The position numbers and the translations under genes are program-made. Below are positions 36,266-45,052 of a stretch of 64,000 nt of DNA, piece by piece. The notes beneath the pieces are model-generated. The model ran no database searches. It worked only from the letters and a program-made list of their open reading frames with translations, and was not told the DNA's origin. Within the stretch, counting starts at the first letter, position 1. Each line of letters opens with the position of its first letter. Source of the stretch: CALFCE01 sp964411665 (GTDB taxonomy: Bacteria; Pseudomonadota; Gammaproteobacteria; Granulosicoccales; Granulosicoccaceae); contig CAYPMR010000001.1 of assembly GCA_964411665.1 (NCBI GenBank), positions 1 through 64,000 on the forward strand, read 5' to 3'.

Positions 36266-36293
36266 AAATGATCATTTGATAGATAATATCTAT
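36266..36293. promoter_or_regulatory. AT-rich palindromes between the GcvT-like and PanB-like genes
   Basis: AAATGATCATTT (36266-36277) is a perfect 12-bp palindrome. Directly after it, ATAGATA and TATCTAT are mirror arms around one base (36279-36293). The 195-bp gap is the longest in the operon, so this could be the operator of an internal promoter for the PanB-oxygenase segment. Confidence 0.45.
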
Positions 36294-36332
36294 ATGCAAG
36301 CTTATTTGATTCATCCAGCCTATCTCAAGACC

Positions 36333-37355
36333 TCACCCCATATCCTCACCTAAACCGAGCTGCCCCATTGGTCGCGTTTTGAGGGGATCATAAAACGGCC
36401 TGGATACCTGACAAAGATCTCTGAACTGGCCTGTGGGGTCAGACAGCCCCTGAGCCGGATTCCGATCAAGGCAGGCAAATCCCAGCACGAGAACACACTC
36501 ACCCACCGTGCTTAAACAGGCGGATGTGATGACAATGTCATTGCCATCAGGTGCCAAAGGATGCGCATCGGGCGATTGCCAAAGGATGGGTTGGCTATCG
36601 GTATTCGCCGTGCAGCAGATAAACTCGAATCGATCATTTTCGCCACGCCCGGCAGCCCCGGGGTTAACACCCAATTCGGAGATGGTTGGTGCCAGTACAA
36701 GATCATTAGTGAACAACATAAAACCTGCTTCTATACGCAGACTATCAATGGCGGCAAATCCGGCAGGCCTTATTCGATCGGACAACGCTTGCCATAAACG
36801 GGCGCCGTCTGATGACGGCACGATTATCTCAAAGCCCTGCTCGCCCGAGTAACCGAGACGACCAACCTCACAGGGAATACCAGCCACTTCAATAGAATCG
36901 AAGCAAAAGTAATCCAGCAGGATAAGTTTTTGTACATCCACCAATGGTTGCAACGCCGTTAACGACGTCGGACCCTGCACGGCAAATATTGAACACTCGT
37001 TACTTAGATCAGTGCAGTAACAGTGCGAATTGTTCATAGCGACAAGGTCAGAGATATCGATGGGACGTCCGCTCATGACCTCGTACTCACTATCAGAGCG
37101 CCGCCACACAGTCAGATCTGCTACCACCTGGTTATCGCCGTTGGTTCGCAGTGCGTAGCGAATACCATTGTCGCGCATATCGTCGATCCTTCGATTCTGA
37201 TAGTCACCAAGAACAGAAGCTGACTGGTCTCCACAAATTCGCCCGCGTGAGACAAAAGAAAAATCAAACAAAGCACAATCATGTCGACACGCATGTGCTT
37301 CTTCCTGCCAATTGCCGTAATCACGAACCAGAGCGAGTTCTACATTGTTTGCCAT
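36333..37355 (-). CDS. GcvT-like folate-dependent aminomethyltransferase family protein
   Basis: 340 residues from the ATG at 37353-37355 (an upstream GTG at 37364 is possible). The GcvT fold is shown by FAVQGPTS, RLGYSGEQGFEIIVPS, an ADLTV segment holding the catalytic Asp position, and IDSLRIEAGFMLF. The C-terminal barrel is less typical than in true T-protein. Relatives demethylate N-methyl or S-methyl compounds onto tetrahydrofolate. There are no gcvH or gcvP genes nearby. The start overlaps the TauE/SafE gene by 16 bp. I infer that it takes a methyl or methylene group from a product of the oxygenase pathway. Confidence 0.83.
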   Translation of the reverse strand: MANNVELALVRDYGNWQEEAHACRHDCALFDFSFVSRGRICGDQSASVLGDYQNRRIDDMRDNGIRYALRTNGDNQVVADLTVWRRSDSEYEVMSGRPIDISDLVAMNNSHCYCTDLSNECSIFAVQGPTSLTALQPLVDVQKLILLDYFCFDSIEVAGIPCEVGRLGYSGEQGFEIIVPSSDGARLWQALSDRIRPAGFAAIDSLRIEAGFMLFTNDLVLAPTISELGVNPGAAGRGENDRFEFICCTANTDSQPILWQSPDAHPLAPDGNDIVITSACLSTVGECVLVLGFACLDRNPAQGLSDPTGQFRDLCQVSRPFYDPLKTRPMGQLGLGEDMG

Positions 37356-38074
37356 AGCATCCACGCGCCTAAAATTATTAACACCATCGCTACGATTCGC
37401 CGTAACAATAGCGCAGGGAATCTATGCGCAAGGCGTGCACCTACAGTAACGCCAATGATCATCACAGCAGCTATACCAAGGCCAAGCGCAACGTCGATAT
37501 CACCGTGAAGATAGTTCCCTACTGAGGCCAGCGCAGAAATCGGTAGTTGAATTATCTGGCTTAAACCAACAGCTGCCAGTACAGGCCAGTTTAACCAGAC
37601 AAGCAACGGTACCAATAGTAACGGCCCACCAGTTCCCGACAAAGCCGAACCGAATCCAACGACTGCACCGACCAATAGCATCAGGACTCTCGATTGCGCT
37701 CGATCCTGTACCGACACTTCATTGTGCTTACGCAGTGCTTGCACACCGGCAACAAGGACAAACAAGGCTATAACCATTTTGATCGTTCGTACGGGCAAAC
37801 CGGATACCACAAAAGCGCCTGCATAAGCACCGGGCATCGCTCCAAGACACAGCCATAAACTCGTTGTCCATCGTATGCTGCCGTGTTTTGCGAAGATCCA
37901 GGCGCCGACCGTGCCGCTGAACGCGTAGCTAAGCATGCAGGCAGCGATTGCAATATGAATCTCAATGCCTGCGATCAATGACAGTGCTGGCACCAGCAGT
38001 ACACCACCGATGCCGATACTACCGATGAGAACGCCAACCAACAAAATGACCGGAATTAGGTACAAGTATTCCAT
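37340..38074 (-). CDS. TauE/SafE-family membrane transporter
   Basis: 244 residues with about seven or eight membrane segments. The paired family motif is visible as GSIGIGGVLLVPALSL near residue 20 and GFGSALSGTGGPLLLVPLL in the second half. Members are linked to export of sulfite or organosulfonates in taurine and cysteate breakdown. First gene of the minus-strand oxygenase operon, overlapping the GcvT-like gene by 16 bp. A sulfur-containing substrate for the operon is therefore possible, but the family is broad. Confidence 0.87.
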   Translation of the reverse strand: MEYLYLIPVILLVGVLIGSIGIGGVLLVPALSLIAGIEIHIAIAACMLSYAFSGTVGAWIFAKHGSIRWTTSLWLCLGAMPGAYAGAFVVSGLPVRTIKMVIALFVLVAGVQALRKHNEVSVQDRAQSRVLMLLVGAVVGFGSALSGTGGPLLLVPLLVWLNWPVLAAVGLSQIIQLPISALASVGNYLHGDIDVALGLGIAAVMIIGVTVGARLAHRFPALLLRRIVAMVLIILGAWMLWQTM

Positions 38075-38104
38075 TATTTCAATCTATATCATCAACTGAT
38101 CAGT

Positions 38105-38184
38105 GCATTAGTGAGAGTAAAAAAGCAATTAAAACCACTAATGCCCTTTAAAGTTGCCAACCGGGGTAAAAATCCGCGCATTAG
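38105..38184. promoter_or_regulatory. Three GCATTAG half-sites in the LysR divergent region
   Basis: GCATTAGTG (38105-38113) and CACTAATGC (38136-38144) are a perfect 9-bp inverted repeat with 22 nt between. A third GCATTAG follows at 38178-38184. All lie in the 176-bp gap between the divergent TauE/SafE and LysR genes, where a LysR-type regulator normally binds. Confidence 0.55.
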
Positions 38185-38250
38185 AGACTTGGAGTTGCGG
38201 GACCTACTGTCACAACAGTACCATGTCAGGAGCATTCACGGAGTCAGCAC

Positions 38251-39204
38251 ATGTTTCTTCGCCAGTTCCACTACGTAGTCGCCCTTGAACAGGAAAGCCA
38301 TTTTGGCCGGGCTGCGGAGCGCTGTAATGTATCGCAACCAACGCTTTCAAGTGGAATAAAGCATTTAGAGGAAGAATTGGGTATTCCGATCATTCTTCGT
38401 CATCAAAAATTCCAGGGGTTTACCGACGAAGGACTGCGTATTGTGGAATGGTCCAAACGACTCCTGGCAGATCGTGCTGCGATGATGGAAGAACTCGCAA
38501 TCATGCGAGACTCCATGCAAGGTCGACTGCGCATTGGTGCGATGCCGATGAGTTCACCGTTACTGCCTATTTTCAGTCGCTTGTTTAGCGAGCGTTACCC
38601 ATCGGTTCAGATTGACATACAGTTTCTGGGTTTCGATCAAATGACTCTCGGCTTAACCAACTTTGAACTTGATGTTGGTATAACCTACCTCGATCAACAA
38701 CCACTCAATCGTTTTATGACCATGCCATTGTACGAAGACAGGTTAAGTCTGTTGTTGCCTGACAACGATTGGCTGGAAAAAAAATCCACTGTCACCTGGG
38801 AAGATGCAGCAACACTTCCACTGTGTCTGTTATCACCGTTTATGCACGAACGCGGCATTATGGATGATGCTTTTTCTGAAGCTAATTGCGAACCCAGACC
38901 AAAGATGGAATCCAATTCTATTTTCCAATTAGCATTTCACGTTATGAGTGGTGACGTTGCGACTATCGTTCCGGAAAATTTCACACGTGCCAACAACGCA
39001 TTCAAAGGCACGCACGAAAAAGTGCTAAGCAATCCAACAGTCAGTCAGAAGATAGGTCTCGTATGGGCAAAAGGTACGCCTATACAACCGATGGCAAAAG
39101 CAACAGTAGACCTGATGGAAGAGGCCGTCAGTAGTGGTCAACTACAAGCAGCACTGAAATCGAGTGACGCGCGCAATAGCAAAGCCAATGGACAGAATCA
39201 GTAA
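38251..39204 (+). CDS. LysR-family transcriptional regulator
   Basis: 317 residues. The N-terminal winged HTH (RQFHYVVALEQESHFGRAAERCNVSQPTLSSGI) is canonical (given here only as family-typical order), followed by a linker helix and the periplasmic-binding-like effector domain from about residue 90. It is divergent from the oxygenase operon and upstream of the ABC importer on its own strand, so it probably controls both. Its likely binding dyad is at 38105-38144. The effector is unknown. Confidence 0.9.
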   Translation: MFLRQFHYVVALEQESHFGRAAERCNVSQPTLSSGIKHLEEELGIPIILRHQKFQGFTDEGLRIVEWSKRLLADRAAMMEELAIMRDSMQGRLRIGAMPMSSPLLPIFSRLFSERYPSVQIDIQFLGFDQMTLGLTNFELDVGITYLDQQPLNRFMTMPLYEDRLSLLLPDNDWLEKKSTVTWEDAATLPLCLLSPFMHERGIMDDAFSEANCEPRPKMESNSIFQLAFHVMSGDVATIVPENFTRANNAFKGTHEKVLSNPTVSQKIGLVWAKGTPIQPMAKATVDLMEEAVSSGQLQAALKSSDARNSKANGQNQ

Positions 39205-39233
39205 CTACACAAGCCCAGGCAAATGCTGAAAAG

Positions 39234-39383
39234 ATGAGCAAAAAAGTCGACAGCAAATTCAATCAGTATCAGGCCAACCACCATCTTGGTCCAGCATCAG
39301 GAACTCTCGGCAGTTTGTTTAGACTACTGGTGCTGGTTTTAACGGGGTTGAGCCTGATACTACTTATCTCGTTATTCGTCTAA
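39234..39383 (+). CDS. 49-residue single-pass membrane protein
   Basis: ATG at 39234, TAA at 39381-39383. The first 27 residues are polar (MSKKVDSKFNQYQANHHLG), then one strongly hydrophobic helix of about 20 residues runs to the C-terminus ending LISLFV. It begins 30 bp after the LysR stop on the same strand. A weak GAAAAG precedes the start. Length and codon pattern fit a real small membrane protein, but no family is recognised. Confidence 0.5.
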   Translation: MSKKVDSKFNQYQANHHLGPASGTLGSLFRLLVLVLTGLSLILLISLFV

Positions 39384-40010
39384 TCTATCATGCGACTAAC
39401 GAAACTAATCATCCTTTCCTGACAATTTCCTGACAATTACTCTTCGTTAGCTGACCATCCAAAGCATTAGCACAGTTCAATACGAACACGCGGCAAGTAA
39501 ATCAGTCTATGACTGCCGAACGACGTTGGTTATATAGGATCAGGGCGCTGGCACTTAATGTTTTTATGCCTCGATTGAAGCGCTGTCTTGAGGTGCTATC
39601 GAATTTTGGGATGAAATTCGGCAATTAATCTTACGAACAATATTTTTTTGAAGTAGGATAAGTGTTGTGCAACACAAAACCCAAGTGTTGAACGAAATTG
39701 CAAAAGGATAAAAACTAGCATCTTGTAGCCTGTTATTAACAGCCGCGGGAGTTAAGTTGGTTCAGGCAAGTGGTTGTATTACTTTGGCTGTTGCAACTTT
39801 TCAGTTGTAATATTTTGATCCAGGCAATAATTTTTTAATCCGATAATATCCGGTCAAATCTAATTGATTAGATACTTATCAACAATAAAATGATAGGTGA
39901 ACGCAAAGTAATAGTAACAATTCCACAAAAAGAACAGATCTGAAACACTAGAAATCTGCGCCACATTAGAACCTTAAAATATCAACCGAAGTTAATCGGG
40001 AGGAGTCACA
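39384..40010 (+). promoter_or_regulatory. 627-bp leader of the ABC importer operon
   Basis: No gene seen. The stretch is AT-rich. It contains GTGTTG-TG-CAACAC (39662-39675), an inverted repeat, and CCGATAATATCCGG near 39840. A very strong GGGAGGAG ribosome binding site sits just before the ATG at 40011. The length suggests several operators or a structured leader. Confidence 0.45.
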
Positions 40011-41177
40011 ATGTTTAGCGAATTTTTAAAGTCAAAGAAACTGATCAAACGCAGGACGATGCTTGCAGCATTTGCAGCAGCAGGAGTCGCTTGCGCCGGC
40101 TACACATCTTCAGCATCCGCCGCCGAGCTTGAATACGGTGAAATTGGTGATCCTGTTAATCTTGTTGTAGGTTACCAACCCTATTACACAGAAGCCTGGT
40201 CCGGTGTCGTCATGAAGGGCCTGAAGCTTTACGAAAAATATCTTCCTGAAGGTTCCACTGTTGAATTCCAGATCGGTCTGCAAGGCGGCATCATCGTTAA
40301 TGCCATGCTTGCTGGAAAACAACACATCGGTTACATGGGTGACATGCCAGCCATCGTCGCCACTACCAAAGATCGTGTAGCGGATATCCGTATCGTCGCA
40401 ACTGCCGGCCTGGCACAGGACCAGTGTAACAACATGCTGGTTAGTAACGACGCACCAGAATTTGCAAATGCCGACGACGCTATCCAGTGGATGGACGGCA
40501 AGGTTGTCGCAGTGCCAAAAGGCGCTTGTACTGATCGATTTGCATTGGCTGTATTCGAGAAAAAAGGTATCGAACCTTCAAGCTACCTCAACCAAAACAT
40601 CGAAGTTATCACCAGTGGCTTTCGCGCCGGCAAGCTCGACGCAGCTGCTATCTGGGAACCCACTGCATCTCGTCTGGTACACGAAGGCCTTGCTCGCAAG
40701 GTAGCTTCAGGTGCATCAGTTGATGAAAACGATGGCGGCTTCATCGATATGCGTGGCGATCTGATCGACCAACGTCCTGATGTCGTTAAAGCCTGGTTGA
40801 ACGCAGAACTGGACGCGCAATTGTTTATGGCGGACCCGGCAAACGCAATGGCTGTTGTGGCAATGGCAGAAGAACAGACCACTGGCTTCTCTCAAGAGGT
40901 TTTGTGGAAAGCCATGGCTGGTAGCACACCAGAGGCACAAGGCGGTACTGAAGTCCGTAATGAGATGGCCTTTGCCATTACGCCTAAGGCACAGGATCTC
41001 ATCGACAAAGCGACTGTATTCCTGCATTCAATCAAAACTATCAAGGTCGACAAATTACGCGACAACGCTGTGATGACCTCTTTTGCTGAAGATATTTTGA
41101 AAGAGCGCGGATTAACAGCACCGATTGGACAAATCGATGCTCTACCAGACTCGGCCTACACGGGACCTAAAGAGTAA
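40011..41177 (+). CDS. ABC transporter substrate-binding protein, nitrate/taurine/sulfonate family
   Basis: 388 residues. A signal peptide with a twin arginine (KRRTMLAAF) ends ASAAE near residue 39, so Tat or Sec export is possible. The mature part has the SsuA/NrtA-type VNLVVGYQPYYTEAW opening, GGIIVNAMLAGKQHIGYMGDMPAI, and a C-lobe with DAAAIWEPTASRL. It delivers a small anion or sulfonate to the permeases that follow. Strong GGAGGAG site. The longer mature domain and the Cys at DQCNN and KGACTD differ from typical TauA. The ligand is not known. Confidence 0.9.
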   Translation: MFSEFLKSKKLIKRRTMLAAFAAAGVACAGYTSSASAAELEYGEIGDPVNLVVGYQPYYTEAWSGVVMKGLKLYEKYLPEGSTVEFQIGLQGGIIVNAMLAGKQHIGYMGDMPAIVATTKDRVADIRIVATAGLAQDQCNNMLVSNDAPEFANADDAIQWMDGKVVAVPKGACTDRFALAVFEKKGIEPSSYLNQNIEVITSGFRAGKLDAAAIWEPTASRLVHEGLARKVASGASVDENDGGFIDMRGDLIDQRPDVVKAWLNAELDAQLFMADPANAMAVVAMAEEQTTGFSQEVLWKAMAGSTPEAQGGTEVRNEMAFAITPKAQDLIDKATVFLHSIKTIKVDKLRDNAVMTSFAEDILKERGLTAPIGQIDALPDSAYTGPKE

Positions 41178-41243
41178 GGGGACCTAAACAGATGGCAGCC
41201 GGTTGTTAGATTTATTCTAGTAATAGCTATCTGTTAGCAACAA

Positions 41244-41283
41244 ACTGTCGCCCATCATCACATAGTTTGTGATGGGCGACAGT
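41244..41283 (+). other. 14-bp perfect stem-loop after the binding-protein gene
   Basis: ACTGTCGCCCATCA pairs with TGATGGGCGACAGT around a 12-nt loop. A second, smaller hairpin (ACTCCA/TGGAGT) follows at about 41285-41303 before an AT run. No long U-run follows the first stem. Such stems between binding protein and permease genes commonly protect the upstream mRNA and reduce downstream expression. Confidence 0.65.
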
Positions 41284-41406
41284 GACTCCACTTTGTTTGG
41301 AGTTTAAAAAACCTCGATACTAAAAATGTCATTCGAAACGGCACGCGCGTTTACATCTAAACATCCATGCGCATTTGTCCAGATCTAAGTGACTGAGGAT
41401 ATAAAC

Positions 41407-42300
41407 ATGCAAAGTTCTTTGGAAAGCACTGGCGTAGCAACTGCCACGCAAGATACAGGTCTTTCAGCCGTTGGTCTCACCATGTATCGCATATCAACCT
41501 GGCTGAAAAGTCCTCGGCCGTACTTGATGTTGATTGGTTTCGCTTTTGTGTTGGCTTTCTGGTTTTTCGCCGTTGAAGTCTGGAAATTACCACGCTTCGA
41601 AGACATGCCCGGTTTAACCGAAGTCTTTTCAGAGTGGTTCAGTAAAGACCCTTACTACGGATTATCAATTTACACCCCTGAATACTATAAGCACATCGGT
41701 ATCAGCTTACGCCGGATTTTCTATGCCTTTTTTCTGGCCACCGTTTTAGGTGTCACCCTGGGTCTGTTTTTAGGTTGGTCGAAAACGTTTCGCGAATTCA
41801 TTTTCCCTTTATTCGAATTACTGCGTCCCATTCCAGTTCTGGCCTGGGTACCACTAGCCATAATAATTTTCGCAGGATCAGAAACACCGGTTGTATTTTT
41901 GACCTTCCTCGCGTCGTTTTTTGCAACAACCCTTAACACCATGCTCGGTGTTGAATCTATCGATGAATCATATAGTCGAGCCGCTTATTGCCTTGGTGCA
42001 AGCCGTTGGCAAGTGTTTCGACAAGTCGTTATCCCTGGCGCGATGCCATACATATTCACCGGCCTGCAAATTTCTATCGGAGTCGCATGGTTCTCATTAG
42101 TTGCCGGAGAGATGGTTTCAGGACAATTTGGCCTTGGCTACCTAATAAATACCTCTTACATGATGATTGAATACCCGAAAATCATTATTGGAATGATTAC
42201 TCTGGGAGTTGTTGGATATACCACCAGTGCCATGGTACGGATCATGGGAGATTACTTAATGCAGTGGCGAGTTCGCGAACTTGCGTTGGGAGATAGCTGA
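41407..42300 (+). CDS. ABC importer permease 1
   Basis: 297 residues from the ATG at 41407, which has GAGG about 9 nt upstream; a GTG at 41389 would add six residues. About six membrane segments. The EAA-type coupling loop YSRAAYCLGASRWQVFRQVV is clear. It belongs to the SsuC/TauC/NrtB family. It overlaps the next ATPase gene by one base (TGATG). There is a second, different permease gene at 43170, so the transporter channel is probably a heterodimer. Confidence 0.9.
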   Translation: MQSSLESTGVATATQDTGLSAVGLTMYRISTWLKSPRPYLMLIGFAFVLAFWFFAVEVWKLPRFEDMPGLTEVFSEWFSKDPYYGLSIYTPEYYKHIGISLRRIFYAFFLATVLGVTLGLFLGWSKTFREFIFPLFELLRPIPVLAWVPLAIIIFAGSETPVVFLTFLASFFATTLNTMLGVESIDESYSRAAYCLGASRWQVFRQVVIPGAMPYIFTGLQISIGVAWFSLVAGEMVSGQFGLGYLINTSYMMIEYPKIIIGMITLGVVGYTTSAMVRIMGDYLMQWRVRELALGDS

Positions 42301-43163
42301 TGAGTGCTACTGCCGAATTAAGCCCGCAAGCAGATGCAAGTGTTACAAGCGGTGCCATTAAAATAGAAGACGTTGTAAAAATCTATGATCCAGATGGCGC
42401 TGCGGTTATGGCAGTGGATCATTGCTCGATAGACATCCCGGCTGGCGAAATTTGTATGATCGTTGGCCCATCCGGTTGTGGAAAAACAACCCTTTTAAAC
42501 GCCATCGCTGGATTTCATGACATTACCGCGGGCTCCATTCATCTCGATGGTGAGCTTCTTTGTGGCCCTGAGAAGCCACAGGCAGTCCCAGGTTCTGACC
42601 GTATAGTGGTATTCCAAAACGGCGCTTTATTCCCCTGGAAAACGAACCTCGACAACATCGCTTTCGGCCCAATGATGGCTGGCAAGGAAAGTAAAAAAGA
42701 CATATATGATCGGGCTCGCAGCATGATGGCCGATGCGGGGCTAAGCGGCACTGAAAACAATTACCCGGGGGAGGTCTCCTCTGGTCTGCGGCGCCGTGTT
42801 GAAATTGTTCGAGCACTGATGAACAACCCGAAAGTGTTGTTGTTTGATGAGCCTTATCGAGCACTCGATTCACTGACCAAATCTGTTATGCATGAAGCCT
42901 TGCTGGAAATATATTATCGCAACAAGGTCACTATATTTTTTATCACGCACGATCTGGAAGAAGCTATTTTCCTGGGTCATCGACTCATCATCATGTCGTC
43001 CCGCCCTTGTAAACCAAAAAAGATCGTAGAGGTAGATATTCCTCATCCGCGCGACTATAGCGTGCTCACTTCCGATAGGTTCAGAGAAATAATGAACGAA
43101 GCTAAAGAAGTCGTTCACGAAGAAGCACAAAAGGCCTTCGACGCCGGCGAAAAGGAAGGGTAA
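42300..43163 (+). CDS. ABC importer ATPase 1, degenerate signature motif
   Basis: 287 residues of the SsuB/TauB/NrtD family. Walker A GPSGCGKTT (56-64), Q-loop Gln106, Walker B LLFDEP with catalytic Glu184, and H-loop His217 are intact. The signature LSGGQ is replaced by VSSGL (159-163). One ABC half with normal Walker/H-loop and altered signature is expected to form one of two unequal ATP sites with the second ATPase at 44010. Translationally coupled to permease 1. Confidence 0.92.
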   Translation: MSATAELSPQADASVTSGAIKIEDVVKIYDPDGAAVMAVDHCSIDIPAGEICMIVGPSGCGKTTLLNAIAGFHDITAGSIHLDGELLCGPEKPQAVPGSDRIVVFQNGALFPWKTNLDNIAFGPMMAGKESKKDIYDRARSMMADAGLSGTENNYPGEVSSGLRRRVEIVRALMNNPKVLLFDEPYRALDSLTKSVMHEALLEIYYRNKVTIFFITHDLEEAIFLGHRLIIMSSRPCKPKKIVEVDIPHPRDYSVLTSDRFREIMNEAKEVVHEEAQKAFDAGEKEG

Positions 43164-43169
43164 CTGACA

Positions 43170-43994
43170 ATGAGCAAAACTACATTTGCAGACAAACTTT
43201 TCAGCCGAAAGGTGATGCGTGGAATTATCGCAATTACGATCTTCGTAGCTATCTGGGAGATAGGCGCACGATCAGAACAGTTGTTTGGTTTCCGCTTCCC
43301 CTTTCTGGGTCTGATTCCACCACCCAGTGCTGTTGCGCAAAGTTGGGCAGGACTCATTGGCGATCCAAGCTATTGGCAGAGTTGGTACATGAGCTTCTTG
43401 CGTGTTTTCGGTGGCTTTATAGCCGCTGTCATCATCGGCATACCACTCGGGCTGTTTATGGCGGTCAATAAAACTTTCTACGGTATGGCATTTCCAACCT
43501 TCGAGGTGATGCGCCCTATTCCACCGCTGGCGTGGGTACCTGCATCAATCATTTTCTGGCCTACACAAGAGCTCTCCATCGCGTTTGTTACGTTTCTTGG
43601 TGCTTTCTACACCATTGTGATCAACGTACTCGGTGGTGCGAAATCAATAAACAAACAGTTTCTACAGGCGGCCCAATCAATGGGAGCGTCACAATGGGAT
43701 ATTTTCCGTCGCATCGTATTACCGGCAACACTGCCTTCCATTGTTGTTGGATCAGCGGTCGGCATGGGTATTACCTGGGAAGTTGTGGTAGCAGCTGAAA
43801 TGATTTCAGGTGGTGGCAGCTCGGGTGGAGGCGCTGGCGGCGGATTGGGTTTCTTTATCTGGAGCTCCTACGTCGGCGGTTCGTACGAGCAGATTATTGT
43901 TGGCATGATCAGCATTGGAATTGCCGGGTATTTCAGCAGCGAGCTGCTGCGACAACTCGGCGGCCTTCTGACGCCCTGGTTAAAAACACGGTAA
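43170..43994 (+). CDS. ABC importer permease 2 with a glycine-rich loop
   Basis: 274 residues, SsuC/TauC family, about six membrane segments, with coupling loop FLQAAQSMGASQWDIFRRIV. After the AAEMISG motif there is a Gly/Ser-rich insert (GGGSSGGGAGGG) before the LGFFIWSSY segment; permease 1 lacks it. A GAAGG within the end of the preceding gene serves as ribosome binding site. It pairs with permease 1. Confidence 0.9.
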   Translation: MSKTTFADKLFSRKVMRGIIAITIFVAIWEIGARSEQLFGFRFPFLGLIPPPSAVAQSWAGLIGDPSYWQSWYMSFLRVFGGFIAAVIIGIPLGLFMAVNKTFYGMAFPTFEVMRPIPPLAWVPASIIFWPTQELSIAFVTFLGAFYTIVINVLGGAKSINKQFLQAAQSMGASQWDIFRRIVLPATLPSIVVGSAVGMGITWEVVVAAEMISGGGSSGGGAGGGLGFFIWSSYVGGSYEQIIVGMISIGIAGYFSSELLRQLGGLLTPWLKTR

Positions 43995-44009
43995 ACCCTG
44001 GTAATTCCT

Positions 44010-44903
44010 ATGAGTACAGCTTCTACTGAAATTCCTTCAGCGCGGACCAGAAATACAAAGCGTGTTCAAGACGCCAGTGAAATTGTCGCTACCGACGTCG
44101 GCAAGACGTACGGTACGGGACCTTTCGATAAGGAGGTCGTAAAAGACTGTTCTTTTACCATCGAAAGTAACAAACTCACCGTAATGATTGGCCCGTCAGG
44201 TTGCGGCAAAAGCACCCTGATCCAGCTGATTGCCGGTTTCGAGACGCCGACTAGTGGCGAGATAACCATGAACGGGGAAAAGATCACCGACCCCGGAAAG
44301 GATCGACTCGTACTGTTTCAGGAATCCGCTCTGTTTCCATGGATGACTACTTACGACAACATCATGTACGGCCCACGAGCACGCGGCGAAGGTAACAAAC
44401 AAGCGGCTGAACAAGCAGAATTCCTGCTCAATAAAGTAGGACTAGACGCTTTCAGGGATAAGTATCCGACACAACTTTCCGGCGGTATGCAACGCCGGGC
44501 AGAACTTGCCAGAGCTATGATCAACAAACCCGAGGTCATGATTCTGGATGAGCCCTTTCGCGGCCTGGACAATATGTCCAAAGAACTTATGTGGGAATAT
44601 TACGCAGGACTCTACGAAGAAGAACGCAACACGAACTTCTTCGTTACCACAGATATTGATGAAGCGATCTTTCTGGCTGATCGTCTATTGATTATGACGA
44701 ATCTTCCGACCAGCACGCGTGCAGTCATTGATATTGATATACCGCGACCGCGCAGAATTGATGATATGAGTGATAATCCTCGCGCAAATGAAATCAAGAA
44801 AGAGGTTATGACCCTATTGCACGAAGAGGCTATGAAATCTTTCTCTGGTGGCAGCAAAGCGGCAGCCGATTTTCTGGAAGCCTATTCAAAACGGGCTGAA
44901 TAA
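44010..44903 (+). CDS. ABC importer ATPase 2, H-loop His replaced by Thr
   Basis: 297 residues. Walker A GPSGCGKST (61-69), Gln104, signature LSGGM (156-160) and Walker B Asp180/Glu181 are normal. The switch histidine (VTHD) reads VTTD, Thr214, coded ACA. The C-terminal tail (about 230-297) is longer than usual, as in ATPase 1. Together with ATPase 1 this predicts one fully canonical composite ATP site and one site defective in both the H-loop and the signature. Confidence 0.92.
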   Translation: MSTASTEIPSARTRNTKRVQDASEIVATDVGKTYGTGPFDKEVVKDCSFTIESNKLTVMIGPSGCGKSTLIQLIAGFETPTSGEITMNGEKITDPGKDRLVLFQESALFPWMTTYDNIMYGPRARGEGNKQAAEQAEFLLNKVGLDAFRDKYPTQLSGGMQRRAELARAMINKPEVMILDEPFRGLDNMSKELMWEYYAGLYEEERNTNFFVTTDIDEAIFLADRLLIMTNLPTSTRAVIDIDIPRPRRIDDMSDNPRANEIKKEVMTLLHEEAMKSFSGGSKAAADFLEAYSKRAE

Positions 44904-45052
44904 TCCGGACTTTTAGAAACAAACTTATCTACCAGTCGGTTATCCATAACCCAATAGAGTAAAAAATAAAAAAGATAGTAAACAAGCCAGCAAACTGATT
45001 AAAAAATAAGCAAACTTAGCAGCTGACGTAAACCCACGCTTGCCTCATCATT

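Noticed and set aside
36333..37355. Glycine cleavage system T-protein (gcvT)
   Set aside because: No gcvH or gcvP nearby, a divergent C-terminal part, and catabolic operon context argue for a paralogue.
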